64,000 nucleotides of DNA from Polytrichum commune (GCA_950295325.1 OX485804.1:66502033-66566032), one strand, 5' to 3'; positions 41,575 to 53,893 are shown, numbered from the stretch's first letter. The notes: generated by a model from the sequence alone, not told the origin. Translations and numbers: made by a program.

Positions 41575-42721
41575 TAAGGTAGACGTGCCTAATGTGGTTA
41601 CTTATCTTAATTGTACATCTATATATTTGATTGGTGTGTGGTTAGGTACGTGGCTCCAAGCATGGTTACACAAAAAGGTGTGTGTTTAGGAAAGACTGGA
41701 ATATGTGCTCAAAATATGATAACCATTCTAGATTCAATAGTCAACATAGTTGGGGGGAGCAATATGACCATCTAATGAGCAAGAGAAACATCACTTTGAT
41801 AATGAATAAGATATTCATATGAGCACCAAAGATTATAAGAAAAGCAACTACAACCTCAATGTGGATTTGCTTACCATCTTGTGCTAATGACATGTTTCAT
41901 ATCCTCGGAGAAGTGAGATAGTCATAACATTGTTCAGCCATGTAGGTCGGTTCCATGACCTTGGAATATGTCAATTATATTTTGTGGCCCTCAAACAAAG
42001 TAAGAATATGGGTTTACTACTCATACATTTAGGTTGATACCTCGGGGGGGGGGGGGGGGGGGGGGGTAGTCATTGGTTGGAGTAGCAATATACGTGCGAA
42101 CAAATGATAGGGTATTTTAAAAACATGGGGGCTAAAAATTATAAATGGACTTAAGAGTAATATAGGGTATCAAAAATGGCATTGGACATCTTTAAAGTAC
42201 TATAGGGTATGGAATAATAGGTAATTTGGAATTATAAGTAATGCAAGCCATTTTTCTATTAACCCAAAGTAGAAATTTACATAATGATAGCATGTGAAAA
42301 AAAAAAGAGAATTGAAAGTAATACCCCCCTATAAAATAGTGGTTGTTCACACCTATATCCTTAACTTTTTAACACACTGCCCCCCCCCCCCCGAGGCTGA
42401 TACTTGGAAATATAGGTGGTATTATAATTCTGGCACTATTCACAAAAAAAAGTTGTTCATTTCAGTATTATTCACTAAACATACTATTCATTGTAGCACA
42501 ATCATTGAAAATACCGACATTATTCACAATATTCTTACTCTTCACACCAACACTATTCATTATTTGTACTGGAGTCAATTTCTTCCTTATATCTAAGTTT
42601 TTTCCCATGAAGATAAGATAGTGGAGGTCATGTCGGATGCTAAATATAGAATTGAGCACAACCATGTAATCAAATAATGCTATGGTCGAAGAAAGTAACC
42701 ATTTAAGACCCATCTACCTTA
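41575..42721 (+). mobile_element. R1 MITE split by a second element
   Basis: The head TAAGGTAGACGTGCCTAA is at 41575 and the tail CCATTTAAGACCCATCTACC ends at 42721. R1 homology is lost between about 41930 and 42686, which is taken to be an insertion. Confidence 0.65.
42015..42420. mobile_element. Inverted-repeat element with G- and C-homopolymers
   Basis: A left arm ending ACCTC followed by 23 G (42044-42066) mirrors 13 C (42380-42392) followed by GAGGCTGATAC. Outside the tracts the arms match imperfectly for about 30 bases. No coding capacity. Confidence 0.5.
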
Positions 42722-42864
42722 ACCATATATATGATTCGGGCCATGGGAGGAAGCACCACTTGCAAATGGACTTGAACCAACATGTGAATAGTTCTTTGTA
42801 GCAAGTAGGGAAAAATGGCTCCCAAGTATGGCATATATAGTCACCATAACGCTTAAGGCTCACT

Positions 42865-43070
42865 TAAGGTAAGCGGATGTTAAATGGTTACTTAAGCTAT
42901 GCACCCACTTCTTTCAGGTTGTGAAACACATAATTAATATAAAGAATTGCTAGTTCCACATCATGTTAGTAGCCAAATTTTGTCATCATTTGCATAACTC
43001 ATATGAATATCTTCTTCATTTCCCCGAGGGTGCATCTTTCATTAAAACCAAGAATCATGTGCGTTCGCGA
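42865..43070 (-). mobile_element. R1 MITE, reverse partial copy
   Basis: Tail terminus TAAGGTAAGCGGATGTTAAATGG at the left; homology fades by about 43070. Confidence 0.55.
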
Positions 43071-43246
43071 CATATTATTCTAAAAACTTCTATATATAAC
43101 ATATTCTTTTGTAAAATTAAGCAAAACACATACAATTTCAATGATTAAAATAAAAGTGACAATATGTATATATAAAAAAACTACAATCATATGTAGTCAG
43201 TAAATAAGTATACAATTCTACTTTTGAATAACAATCGACCCTTATC

Positions 43247-43555
43247 CTATGTGTAATGCAAAACCCTAGTATTATCAATAAAGTCGTTGAAGACTTTTTC
43301 ATCCTCCGGATATAACTTATAAGCATCTAAGTCTGCAATATATGTCATACAAGCTAATTCAATCATTGTTTCTAAGTCTCCCATCAAATGATCAATAAGA
43401 TTGTATCTCCACTTATTGGTTCTTCCTTTTTGATACCAACATAAGCCAATATAAGAACTTATGTTATAAAGTCTAGTAACATTACCATACAAGTCCAAAT
43501 GACATACAGTCCACCCTCCATAAATGTTAGGCTCTGGAGTAAAATTTCCTAACAT
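43247..43555 (-). CDS. Unidentified open frame, 102 codons
   Basis: A minus-strand frame with a protein-like middle (YNLIDHLMGDLETMIELACM, then DLDAYKLYPEDEKVFNDF) ending at a stop at 43247. Its first 16 codons overlap the left end of the pogo-like MITE at 43507. It might be a transposase or host-gene exon remnant; no family recognised and no splice sites confirmed. Confidence 0.25.
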   Translation of the reverse strand: MLGNFTPEPNIYGGWTVCHLDLYGNVTRLYNISSYIGLCWYQKGRTNKWRYNLIDHLMGDLETMIELACMTYIADLDAYKLYPEDEKVFNDFIDNTRVLHYT

Positions 43556-43993
43556 TTATAGTGAGTTAACATTGTAAGAGTTATAAAGGGAGCTTTTTGA
43601 ATGCTTAACAAATATAAATTCATTACAATTATGGAGGGAGAGTTTTGCAAAATTATCATATCTAAAATATGTGTATCAAATCAATCTTTTATTTTTATGA
43701 AACAAAATAAGAATCAATATAGTCCAGATGAATGATTTGATCACAAAAGTCAAATTTGGTGGCTTTTGCCACTTTGAAAGGGTGTGAGTCAATGTAATGG
43801 ATGTCATCACACAATATTGGATGTATTTCGTAGGTTAACATTTATAAGTGGCAAATTAACAAAGAGGGGAGTAAATTATTGTTAACATTTAACATAGTTA
43901 ACATTCTAGTTAGCAATATGAGGGGAGTATGATTTTGTTAACAAATATAATGAGTTAACGTTTATAAGTGTAACATTTATAGAGGGTGGACTG
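43507..43993. mobile_element. pogo-like MITE
   Basis: 487 bp between CAGTCCACCCTCCATAAA and TTTATAGAGGGTGGACTG, with TA at both sides (43505-43506 and 43994-43995). Interior rich in GTTAACATTTATAAGTG repeats. Related ends at 27674-28187. Confidence 0.82.
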
Positions 43994-44100
43994 TATATTT
44001 TTGAAAGCCCCTCCATACATGTACACAAGTACAAGTTATAAAATTTGTAGCATATGTATACATAGTACAACAAGGTTCAGTTTATTATACCTTTTGTGCA

Positions 44101-44520
44101 CTCATGTCACGGGGAGGTCACTTCATTGTCAAGTTGACACCACGTGCGGACAAAGTTTGCTACCCCTATATTACATGCCATATATAATTTTAAAATTTAT
44201 GATATTTTTTCTACATATACATAACCATTGATAGTATCTTTTGTATACTTTTTTGAATTTTTTAGTCATCTTTTTTTTTTCAGTAATTGTTTTAGTTGAA
44301 TTTTGTGTCATTCTAGTTAGAAATGGTATGTTTTATGAAAAAAACAAATCATCAAATTTAGTTACCACTTTTAACTATGTCATAGGTATTGTGTATATCT
44401 ACTCATGAAAAAAAATTGATAAAATTTTGACCCATTTTGGTGGTGCAACTTACCAAAAGAAGATTTTTTTGGTCGCACGTGGTGTTCAACTTGACAATGG
44501 AGTGATCTACCTGTGACTCA
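44101..44520. mobile_element. Inverted-repeat element, about 50 bp arms
   Basis: CATTGTCAAGTTGACACCAC near 44123 pairs with GTGGTGTTCAACTTGACAAT near 44480; the pairing extends through CATGTCACGGGGAGGTCACT and its mirror. The class was not determined. Confidence 0.65.
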
Positions 44521-44573
44521 TGTATAGTCATACATGTTCTAGTACAATGCACCCCCTAGGTAAATTTCCAAAG

Positions 44574-44740
44574 ACTCTAAGATTCTTGTGGACATTAATT
44601 GGTCATGGAGATCCCCCGTGGAATGATGAACATATGTATCTTGAGTACGTACTCCAACATCTTTAAAGCACGTGCCTTTTTGGTGTCCATTTTCACATTT
44701 TCACAATTACACCTAACTATACACCACTCAAATATAGTTG
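44574..44740 (-). mobile_element. R1 MITE, reverse, internally diverged
   Basis: CACACCTAACCACATACCACTCAAATATA-type block (here as ACACCTAACTATACACCACT) and GATTCTTGTGG match R1 on the minus strand. Confidence 0.5.
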
Positions 44741-44937
44741 TCCGATCATGGGGAGGGGGAGAGTCCTACACTAAACATTTGTTGGCTATGTCTGTAGGAC
44801 AGAGACTTATGCATCGACTTCTTTTTTGTTTCAATAGAAAATTTCCTAACCACTTTGCGTTCACACTTGGACGTTAATTATTCTTGCTATTTTTGGTTTA
44901 GTTAATTTAATGTGGATGTTAAATATATTTATATATA

Positions 44938-45005
44938 TCTAGTTAACTATAGTTGCTCCCTAAAATGAGTTGAAAAAACTCTAGTTAACTATAGTTATTA
45001 TGGCA
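44938..45005. repeat. Two CTAGTTAACTATAGTT motifs
   Basis: Exact 16-base copies about 40 bases apart. The same motif forms longer series at 51130-51670. Confidence 0.65.
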
Positions 45006-45493
45006 GTTGTTAATTATTTATTTTGAAATTTTCGGGTGATAAATGAGTAGCTTCAGTCCTTGACCCGCATTTGAGAAGAAGGTGCACAAAATCCAAGAAA
45101 TGTTTGGTTATAGGTATAGTAAATAGCCATGGATTGGCATGAGCAAAGTGGGCAGCTACAATTATAGTCTTTCATAGTAAAAGGAGAGAGCCTCACGGTT
45201 CTACCGATTTCTTTGTTTAGTGTGGCATTAAATTGATGCGTCATGTTGATTAGAGTCATTTCTCATGACTTGTCATGAAACAACAAGTGTCTCATGCAAT
45301 ACTACCTTCTCTGGTTGCAAGAGCGATTTACAAGACCATTTGCGTGAGTTGACAATGAATAGTGTGGGCCATACCAAATCATATGTACAACGTACATAGC
45401 GTCGACGAATCAAGCACTTTGTGAAAGAATTATTGTTTTCGTAATCAAACTACAAAATAGACATACAAATTGTATAGAATCATCATTCACTAC
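45006..45493. other. Gene-free stretch
   Basis: No element or exon recognised. Confidence 0.4.
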
Positions 45494-45633
45494 ATAACAT
45501 TACTCAAATCCATAACATTGTTTTGTGGGACTGACAATACTCCACAAAACATTCCCCCCACATTCAATATGAAGATGAGGGAATATTCCATTATCAATCC
45601 CACATAACACTGTTATGAATCTGAAGAACGGTA
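45494..45633. mobile_element. Palindromic MITE, copy 2
   Basis: CCATAACATTGTTTTGTGGG at the left pairs with CCCACATAACACTGTTATG at the right; the centre TGAGGGAATATTCC matches the copy at 24130-24272. Confidence 0.75.
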
Positions 45634-47242
45634 TATAGAATGGGTAAATGATGAACTTCGTTTTGCACTGAAAGAATCAAGATTCTCCCACTTCAGAAGA
45701 AACCCACGATCAACGGTTCATTGAATGAATTTGTTCCTAGGGTATCGTTTGGGTATCCATGTAGACCCCACTCATAACTCCATTCTCCTTTCCAACCTTA
45801 ACCCCGCTTGTTTTTCAACATGGCAGTGCTTGTCTAGAAGTTGAAGGTTGTGTTCTACAAACACGCAAGGATTTCTAAGCTCCGATTGCGGATAGAGAAG
45901 AATGAATCTACCCTAATCTAACAAACAGAGTTAGTACTGTTTGTTGGAACTGGGTCGATGGTTATCAGCAATCTAAGATGTCTGCTGTCATGGCTTAGGA
46001 TGTAGTGTACACTACCAAAGGAATCGAATCCACACTAATTGGCACCACAATCGGTTACAGATTCCAATACTCATCAGGCCGTCCTGGACCACCAAACAAC
46101 CTTGGAGAGGTTTTCCTTTGTGCATTAATTAGCAAGGCCTCTTTACAGAAAACGGTGCAGTATCTTGCGTATACTATGCGGCGGTGTCACTTACATACCT
46201 TATATTGAAGCCTACGTAGAGGCCACACTAACTGCCAAAGGTCTTTTATAGCATCACTCCACACTAGGATGTTGCACCCCGGGTGTCATGAATTTTGGAA
46301 GAGTCAATCACCACTTTTGTTGGCTCATGCCCCGATCACACCAAACTTTCCGTCCGGTTCCAGCCGTGAAATTGTTGGGGATTATGTTTAGAAATAGATG
46401 TTGGCCCACCACTTTTCACACTATTACAGCTGGAGATGTCGATAGATGGTGTCAGAAGTGGCCGATGTGATCAGCCCCTCACCCTTGCAAGATGAGCATT
46501 ATTCAGCCCACGCATTGTTCATTTTAAAAGAGTGAACTGGCAATTAGGCCTAGCACCCACACTAATCAATTCAATTAGTGCCATTCTAACTATGACCACA
46601 CATAAAGGCCTGGTACTGATTTTTTTTCTTTAAATTTTGTCTATTATAAAATAGAATTATCCACTCATTTCAAATTGAGGTGATGGTGGATTATGACATG
46701 TGAAATGTTTGTCATGCCCTCCACACATGGTCTTTATGTAGTGGAATGTCCTTCGGGGTCGTGCGTTGTGTGATTTGAGGGCATGTACCCTTAGGCTCCC
46801 ACTCTCGCGCAAGTGCCCTTAAATTCCATAATGCACTCCCCTCAAGGCATTTGCCTATACATAAAACTTCGAAAGTTGCAGTAGATTTATTGGAACCCTT
46901 CACAAATAGTGTACGAGACACTAAAATACCACAAACAGTGTAGTTAGAGAGTTGTGACTTTACACATTGTCAAGGGAATTTACATGTGTCCTTTTTGCAA
47001 TCCCTTTTGCAACTAACATGAGCACTAGTAAGTACTTGATAGTTGTGAATTTTGAATGCCAGGGCTTCCTGGTCTAAGTTAGGAAAATCAGAAACAAAGA
47101 ATGATCGCTACTGGTGCACTAGACTAGGGGTAGAATGTGGAACCACAATGGCTAATTGTAAGAGTGGTGGCCCAAAAAGGACGCAGTATTAGGTAAGATG
47201 TAGCAATTGGGTGGATAGGTGTTGTTTCACCACTTGCAAACA
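45634..47242. other. Unidentified stretch
   Basis: Scattered frames of 60-69 codons at 46005-46208 and 46288-46470 (+) and 46712-46921 (-) show no family resemblance. Possibly an old, decayed element. Confidence 0.35.
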
Positions 47243-47250
47243 CTTTTGGG

Positions 47251-48180
47251 CAGGGTTGTCTATCGCGACGTCCTGCCACCGTCATGACGTCATGACGTGT
47301 CGTGTCGGGGCGGACCCCTCCGTCACGACATAATAGGGTCCACGTAGGGTCATACTAGGGGGGAGCTAGTAGGGTGGGTAAAATACTTACCTTCTTGCCA
47401 AGGTGGCATCCAATGTGGCAGAAAAATCCGACGTGGATGTGCATATTTCCCTTGCCAGGTAAATCATTTTGCCTTTGTGTTTATCATTCTGTTAAAATCA
47501 AAGTAGTAAAATATGACAAATGAGGGTGTGGGGGGGAGGGGAACGGAGCGGACGGGGACGGGAACGGGGGCGGGAACGGATGCGGACGGGGGGAACGCCG
47601 GATGGAGGGCCGGATGGGGGCCGGATGGGGTACCGGATGGGGTACCGGATGGAGGCCGGATGGGGTACGGATGGGGGCCGGATTGGGGTTCGGATTGGGG
47701 TTCGGATTAGGGGGGACCGGGTTCGGATGTGGGGGAGGGGGTTCGGATTAGGGGGGGCCCCGTTCGGATTGGGGGGGACCGGGTTCGGATGGGTGGGGGG
47801 GGGGGGCCGGGTTCGGATAGGGGGGGGGGGGGGGGATGGAGGCCGGATGAGGGCCGGATGGGGGGCCGGATGAGGGCCGGATGGGGGAGGGGAACGTAGG
47901 GAGCGGGGGGAACGGGGGGGGGGGAACGGGGGGGGGGGGGACGGGCGCTAGTAATTTTTTTCCCACTTTACCTCTACTTTGCTGACATGGCACCATACGT
48001 GGACATCGTAAATCCTACGTGTCCTGATTGGGGTAATGTAATTACACAAAAAAAATACGGTAAAATTCAAGTTCGTCAGGATAAAGACAGCATCCGGCAT
48101 AATGTCGTGACAGATACGTGTCGTGACGCCACGACATTATGTCGGGATTAGCCTCCGTCACGACACAATAGACAACCCTG
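47251..48180. mobile_element. Non-autonomous hAT transposon with G-rich tandem-repeat core
   Basis: 930 bp between CAGGGTTGTCTAT and ATAGACAACCCTG. The 8 bp target duplication CTTTTGGG lies at 47243-47250 and 48181-48188; both are hallmarks of hAT. Subterminal regions carry many TGTCGTGACG / CGTCACGACA words, likely transposase-binding sites. The centre is a strand-biased G-rich array. Glycine-rich frames across the array are products of composition and not genes. No transposase. Confidence 0.92.
47520..47942 (+). repeat. G-rich minisatellite, CCGGATGGGG-type units
   Basis: Units of about 10-20 bases (GCCGGATGGGG, TTCGGATTGGGG, GAACGGGG) repeated for about 420 bp, with G tracts of 4 to more than 10 on the + strand. 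Many would satisfy the G-quadruplex pattern. Confidence 0.88.
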
Positions 48181-48294
48181 CTTTTGGGTGCCATTGAATT
48201 AACCGTTTTGTGTGCATTTGTATGCATAATAGTCTATATTGATGTTCAAATTAGGCAGACTCTACTATACAAGTGGGGGGTTTGACTTACTTGC

Positions 48295-48458
48295 CTCTGT
48301 GGGAAAATGTAACTAATTATTTACATGAAATAAAATTATGAAACAACTTGCATTCCTCATCATTTCTTCTACTCCATTGAAAATATTGCAAAAATTCCAA
48401 GCTACTCTTTTTCGCCAAATTAACTTATTTTCACCGTTTTTCGTATATTTACCTTACA
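48295..48458 (+). mobile_element. R3 MITE, partial copy
   Basis: GAAACAACTTGCATTC and the tail ACTTATTTTCACCG...ATTTACCTTA match the right two thirds of R3. Confidence 0.6.
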
Positions 48459-50119
48459 AATTGAAATTCAAGACTTGTAGATTTCATGCTTGAGTTTGCA
48501 TAAAATCGTATGTGAGTATGCGTGATAATTTGTACTGTCTCCCCACTTTTGAATGTTGTGTGTGATTAAAGAATCGGTTGCACTCAAGATGAGTTGATCC
48601 ATGCAGGTAAGTCGGTTAATTATGCCATGCCTAGCTTACTATAACAAGCTTTGCATACGGGGAACAAACGGGGAAGGGTGGTTGGTGATTTTGGTTTATA
48701 CAGGCCAGGGTATTTTTGAGAATATCGTAGAATCCACACTTATCCATGGCCTTCCCGAGGATACACCTTGTATTTATGTAGTTACATATATTCTAGGTTC
48801 ATAGCAGGTTGGATGTAAAATGTCCAATAATCAACTAATTTGCTAAACAAAAAGGCTTGAGTGATCCATAAAAATATGTATGAAAATTTAAGTAACTATG
48901 TATACATATTTTTCATAAATGTAGATACATAACATATCGTACACATGTCATCAGTCGATGGCCTAGAACAACTACCATACAAACAATCGATTAGGCAGGT
49001 CGACTGATATGTAGTAGTCTACTACCTTGGTGGATTGTCACAAGTGATTGTTAGGCAGCAGTTGATTATTTGGATTCAATGGGAGCTTAAAGGTTGCCAA
49101 GAGAGATCAAGGGGTGCAAGAAAGGAGTGTTAACTTAGTCACATCATATTTATTGCCCATAATCATTACAATGGGGGTTTATAATAGGGTGCCCCACCTC
49201 ACATTGGCCTCATTCGCAAGTCCTTCATTGGCCTAACTTGTTATAGTAAGTTTTGCATACAAAGAACAAACGCGAAGGATGGTTAGTGATTTGTTTATAT
49301 ATTTAAGCAAGTATGATGTTTACAATATGATGGAGCATACGTTTATCCCTAGTCTTTTCGACAACATAGTGCAAGATTTTATCATCCGAGCCCATATTGG
49401 TGGTTGAGCCATGTCATCGACCTAGTTGAGATATATGATGTGATTGGTGATTTTATGATTCTCTTATGTGTTTATATATACATGGGAGTTAACGGGGCTT
49501 GACATCTTCATTTTGGCATGGGAGAAGTACACACCACATTTCGATTGGCTCTTTATAAATTTGGCATTTATAGTGACCAAAGATTCTATGGAGGGAGAGG
49601 AGCATTATTGCTTGCGTGATTGCTTGACAAAGAAATTCACAAGTATTGGCGCAACAAGTTACTTTTCAACGCTACGCACCCCATAGCCATCCCAATTCAG
49701 TGACATGTTCAACATGCTTGATTAAATAATCTAAGGATCATGGATCTTGATTATTTGCAAGACAAGCTCATCAATAACAATGAGTATTGGCTCTGGTTAG
49801 ATGAGCATAATGTCGAACTTCAACGACGTACTAATTATTGGATTTGTCCTTTGGAGAGATTTTTACCATAAACTTATGTGCAATGTGGTGGTGTAATAAT
49901 AGTTTTAATTCAATAATTCAATCCAAACAAACACTCTATAGTGGCGGGGGTTGCTTGTGGATATGATTGCACTATGTACACCCGCATGTGAAAAGAACTT
50001 CATTCACCAAATAGATGGTGTTTGCATTATAACTTTGTATTGGTAATACCCATTACATGCAAGGATGCATGTATATATAGAAGGTGGATGTATGGATGTA
50101 TGTATGCTTGGTGTTGATT
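48459..50119. other. Unidentified stretch, possibly inside a larger decayed element
   Basis: GATTG / CAATC words cluster at 48955-49080 and again at 51960-52310. Frames at 49468-49686 (72 codons) and around 49740-49870 look slightly protein-like but match nothing I know. Confidence 0.3.
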
Positions 50120-50552
50120 CATTTATGTGATGCAGTGGCCTAATATTTCATTAAAACCGATCATCTAGATATGGCTCAATTCAATTCATGTATGTTGACA
50201 CCTTGCGCAACCTTTGGGGTTATTTCATTTATGTGATGCGGAGACCTAATGCTTGATTAAGATTGATCACCTATGTATGGCTTATTAATTCAATTCATGT
50301 ACTTGGACACCTTAAGTAATCATTGGTGTTATTTTATTTATGTGTCACAAAGGCCTCATGCTTCATTAAAACCAATTACATAGGTGTGGCTCAATGATTC
50401 AATTTATGTATTTGGACACCTTAACCAACCTTTGGTGTTAATTTATTTATGTGATGCAGTGGCGTAATGCTTTATTAAAATTGATCACCTAGGTAGGGCT
50501 CAGTAATTCAATTTTGTATTTGTGCACTCAAGCAGCCTATGGTGTTAATCCA
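50120..50552 (+). repeat. Tandem repeat, four units of about 108 bp
   Basis: Units start near 50120, 50226, 50335 and 50444. Each contains ATTTATGTGATGC, a CATTAAAA.YGATCACCTAG word, TCAATTCAATTCATGTA and GGACACCTTAA. Sequence divergence between units is moderate. Confidence 0.85.
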
Positions 50553-51129
50553 ATCCACATCAACACCTAAGTCCAAACTTACTCATACAGAGGAGTATTG
50601 TAGACAAAATGTGAGTAACCATGTGAAAAAAAAATTGTCATAAAAACCATACACAAATCCAAACAATATTAAATCCAATCCAATCCAACCCAATGCACAC
50701 TATGAAACAATCAACATTCCTGCAAATAATAAATCATGATGATTCATCACAATCCTCTCGAGGTACGGAATTTCTATTCCTTCATGACCCCACGGCTGCC
50801 CTTGGGGAGGAGCACTTGGTAATCACTATTTATCGGGAGCTTCACCTACACCCAATTCATCATCCATGCTCGCATTATCGTCAGTTCATGAATCGTATTT
50901 CTGAGGCATTTGTGTTGAAAAAACTCGCATCCTAACTTCATCAAGTTTTGGTTGATCAACAATGAGACCAATGTTGGCTACACACTATGGTGAGATAGGG
51001 GAACCCTACGAGAAATGCATATCCGAGATAAAGTGCATCGACCAAATGAGAATGTTACGTTGATGGGTCCAACCAAATGGCAACAATGAGAGCAAGTTGA
51101 AAGGTTTTCAAACTTTGGACAATTAATCA
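50553..51129. other. Gene-free stretch
   Basis: An 80-codon frame at 50693-50935 is not recognised. Nothing else seen. Confidence 0.35.
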
Positions 51130-51670
51130 AGTAATTCAACTATTAGTTAACTAGTTGCCTTTCGTAACTATAGTTGTTTGTGATTTGACATGTCAAAAAA
51201 TGTAGTTAACTAAAGTTGTTTTAAATTTGGTCTGCCAAAAAAATCTAGTTAGCTATAGTTATATCTAGTTAACTAAATATCTAGTAAACTAAAGTTGGGC
51301 GCAACTTGTTCATGGGATTATGTTGTAGTGTTGTATTGTCACTAGTGTGTTATTTGTGTTGGTGGTGTACTTGGAGGTAGTTGCGAAGCCCAACATTGTG
51401 AGTGATTATATAAAGGCGTTTCTTGATGATCCTCAATGGCCCGAACATATTGAAGACCCTAAACCGAAGCAAATTAAGAGGCAAACTTCTGCGAATATAT
51501 ACTAATACTTGAAACTATTCTAGTTAACTATAGTTGTTCTTGAATCTGGTCCTAAATTTTTCTAGTTAACTTTAGTTGTTCTTCAAATTGGTTTGAAGTT
51601 TTTATAGTTATTTATAGTTGTTCCCTAAAATGTATTGAAAAAAATCTAGTTAATTATAGTTATTTTGGTA
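51130..51670. repeat. Spaced series of TAGTTAACTATAGTT motifs
   Basis: At least eight copies of CTAGTTAACTATAGTTGTT or close variants in two clusters, 51130-51290 and 51515-51665, spaced about 40-60 bases. The word contains two overlapping palindromes (AGTTAACT and AACTATAGTT). Confidence 0.75.
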
Positions 51671-51939
51671 GTTGTCCAAAGTCTGAAGGTTTTGTAAGAA
51701 GAGGCTAAAGTTTTGTGGGCTTTGATATGGCTCACGTCAGAATTGTACAACGGAAATGTGCAACGCAACAATCTTTTCATAGATAACATCATGCTTCATT
51801 GGGAGTCGAATGAAAGCTTGAAGATTGGAGTGTGTGATTAGAGATGCGTGTTGCACATGGGTGAGAATGTTGAATTATTGTAGCATGCGAAAACCAAAGA
51901 GGCCAAGAATTCTTTTTAAATGAGAAGTGGTGGGTCAAT

Positions 51940-52310
51940 TTAACAATCAATTAGGGAATCTACTCCACCCATTAGCAGTCTATTAAAGGATCAACTGCTC
52001 ACTTAGCAGTCCATTAGAGAATCGATTGCTTTTATAACGGTCGATTAGGGTTGATTGCTCATCTAGCAATCAACTCCATATGTGGATCGGCATATGGATT
52101 TTAAGAACATGAAATGGAAAAGGAGGGAAAAACCAACAATTCATTTGTATTCAAGAAAGAAAATCGTTGTATCAAAACAAGGGGTTGATAGAAATACTTA
52201 TGTGCAGTCGATTCTGCAATTGATTGCTCCAATTAACAATCAACTAGAGGTTGATTGCGGACGTGCAGTCGATTGATGTGTCAACTCGCACAATATTAAT
52301 CAACTTTTGT
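51940..52310. repeat. Cluster of ATTGATTGC / GCAGTCGATT words
   Basis: About ten copies in both orientations, including an inverted pair CAATCAACTAGAGGTTGATTG. It resembles subterminal repeats of a transposon whose ends I could not fix. Confidence 0.55.
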
Positions 52311-52769
52311 GGTAACAATGTAAGAAAAACATCATGTGGTAAATAAAATTGTTGCCACAATAACGTCCTTTGGACGTCACGCCTAAATATGACGCAACGT
52401 AACATGACAACCAAAGGCCACATCACATCCATTTTCACATCCATGCGATGAACAATTTTTTGGATTACATCATATGCAATGGTTTGGTAACACAATAGCA
52501 AATGAGAGACATGAGAGTGGAGATTGTTGATTTTTTGTCACTTTTTTGAAGGCGTCCAATTATATTTCATACTCGAATATATGTATTTAGATGTTAGAAT
52601 TGATTATAGGTCATAGTTGATGATAGGTACACTCATCCCTCAAGGCCGAGCCACCACATGTTTCCATGTCGATTAGGCAAGCTCCCAACCATCTTGGGCC
52701 CACCTTGGGGTTATAAGGTATACTTGGAACTACACTAAATATTTACAATTCATATAATACAATAAAAAC

Positions 52770-53060
52770 ATATAGCATAATTCATCCAATATAAAATCCC
52801 TTTAATAGTATGCACCCCGAATGATACTTTAAATCCCGAATTGACACCGGAATTAGTTTCAAAGACCCGGTATCAATCTAGTCCAAGTTATTTGGGATGA
52901 ATCAACCACAAACCTATAGGGGGTAACGTTATATGTTGGTTGGATGAGAGGTACACTCATATGCGATAATTCCCCCTCTCTCCCTAGCTTGCCTACATCA
53001 AGTAGGTAATTAATTGGGTCATAAATTCATGAAGTAACCTTCCACAACTGACCCCTAAAC
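52770..53060 (+). repeat. Dispersed repeat, second copy at 62430-62660
   Basis: Shared blocks include ACACCGG.ATTAG, GACC..G.ATCAATCTAG, TGGGATGAATC and CTATAGGGGGT in the same order and orientation. Type unknown. Confidence 0.65.
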
Positions 53061-53189
53061 ACTCATGAGAAGTTTCTTTGGTCTAAATGATCACTTTTGG
53101 GATGGTGAATGGTGATGCAAATGATTATACTCGGATGAATGACCTCCCAAAACATTTCATTTCCGGTGCACTATGTCACCTAAGGTCTA

Positions 53190-53330
53190 CCCAAAAATAG
53201 TGGGGGTATCTTTGGTGAACCAAATATTTTCATCCAACCATGTGGGACTATAGGGGCTTGTCTTTTGGGGGAGATAGGTGGAAGTCAACTTGTCCATGCC
53301 CGTTCAAGGTGTACACCTTTGAAAGAGAGC
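53190..53330 (-). repeat. Dispersed repeat, inverse of the one in TBC intron 4
   Basis: Reverse complement of 32935-33040 over CACCTATCTCCCCCAAAAG and CCACATGGTTGGATG. Confidence 0.6.
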
Positions 53331-53893
53331 ATCAACTAATAAATACATCATTATATTATTGTCCAACTTACATTATTCATCATCAATCAACATAATTGAT
53401 ATGGCAATCATTGGGTGAAAAACACAGAAGACGACATAGGACATTTGTTGCCACATGACAAGTCACATGCCACTATGAGGGTGAGTCTTTACTAGAGTCC
53501 AAGACCAAAGGAAACTTCAAAATCAAGCGATCCTACTGATCGAGACCAAAGTTTTGGACCCAAGGAGCTAACATTAGGGTTTGGATCCAAGGTATTAAAA
53601 AATAAAATGACATGGCAATAATGTGACATCACTTCCTACAAAATCTCGATGGTTCAACTCTAAAAATAGCAATTATTTGAGAAACCGATCTCCAAACTTG
53701 CCAAGGTCCAATCTTGAGTCCAAAAGTAGGATTTATGAACCCTAAGTGTCCTAGACCGGAACCCTCATGTGAACTCACCCCACATCAATCAACATGTCAG
53801 ATTTACAATCTAGTGTTATGTGATAGATTATTTTAGTTTGTCCAGTGTTCCACACCTACGTACGCCTCATCAATAGGTGTAGTTATGGAGGTA

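Noticed and set aside
47520-47873. Glycine-rich open frames across the G-rich array
   Set aside because: Both + strand registers and the minus strand are open because the repeat lacks stops; the reading is composition-driven inside a hAT element.
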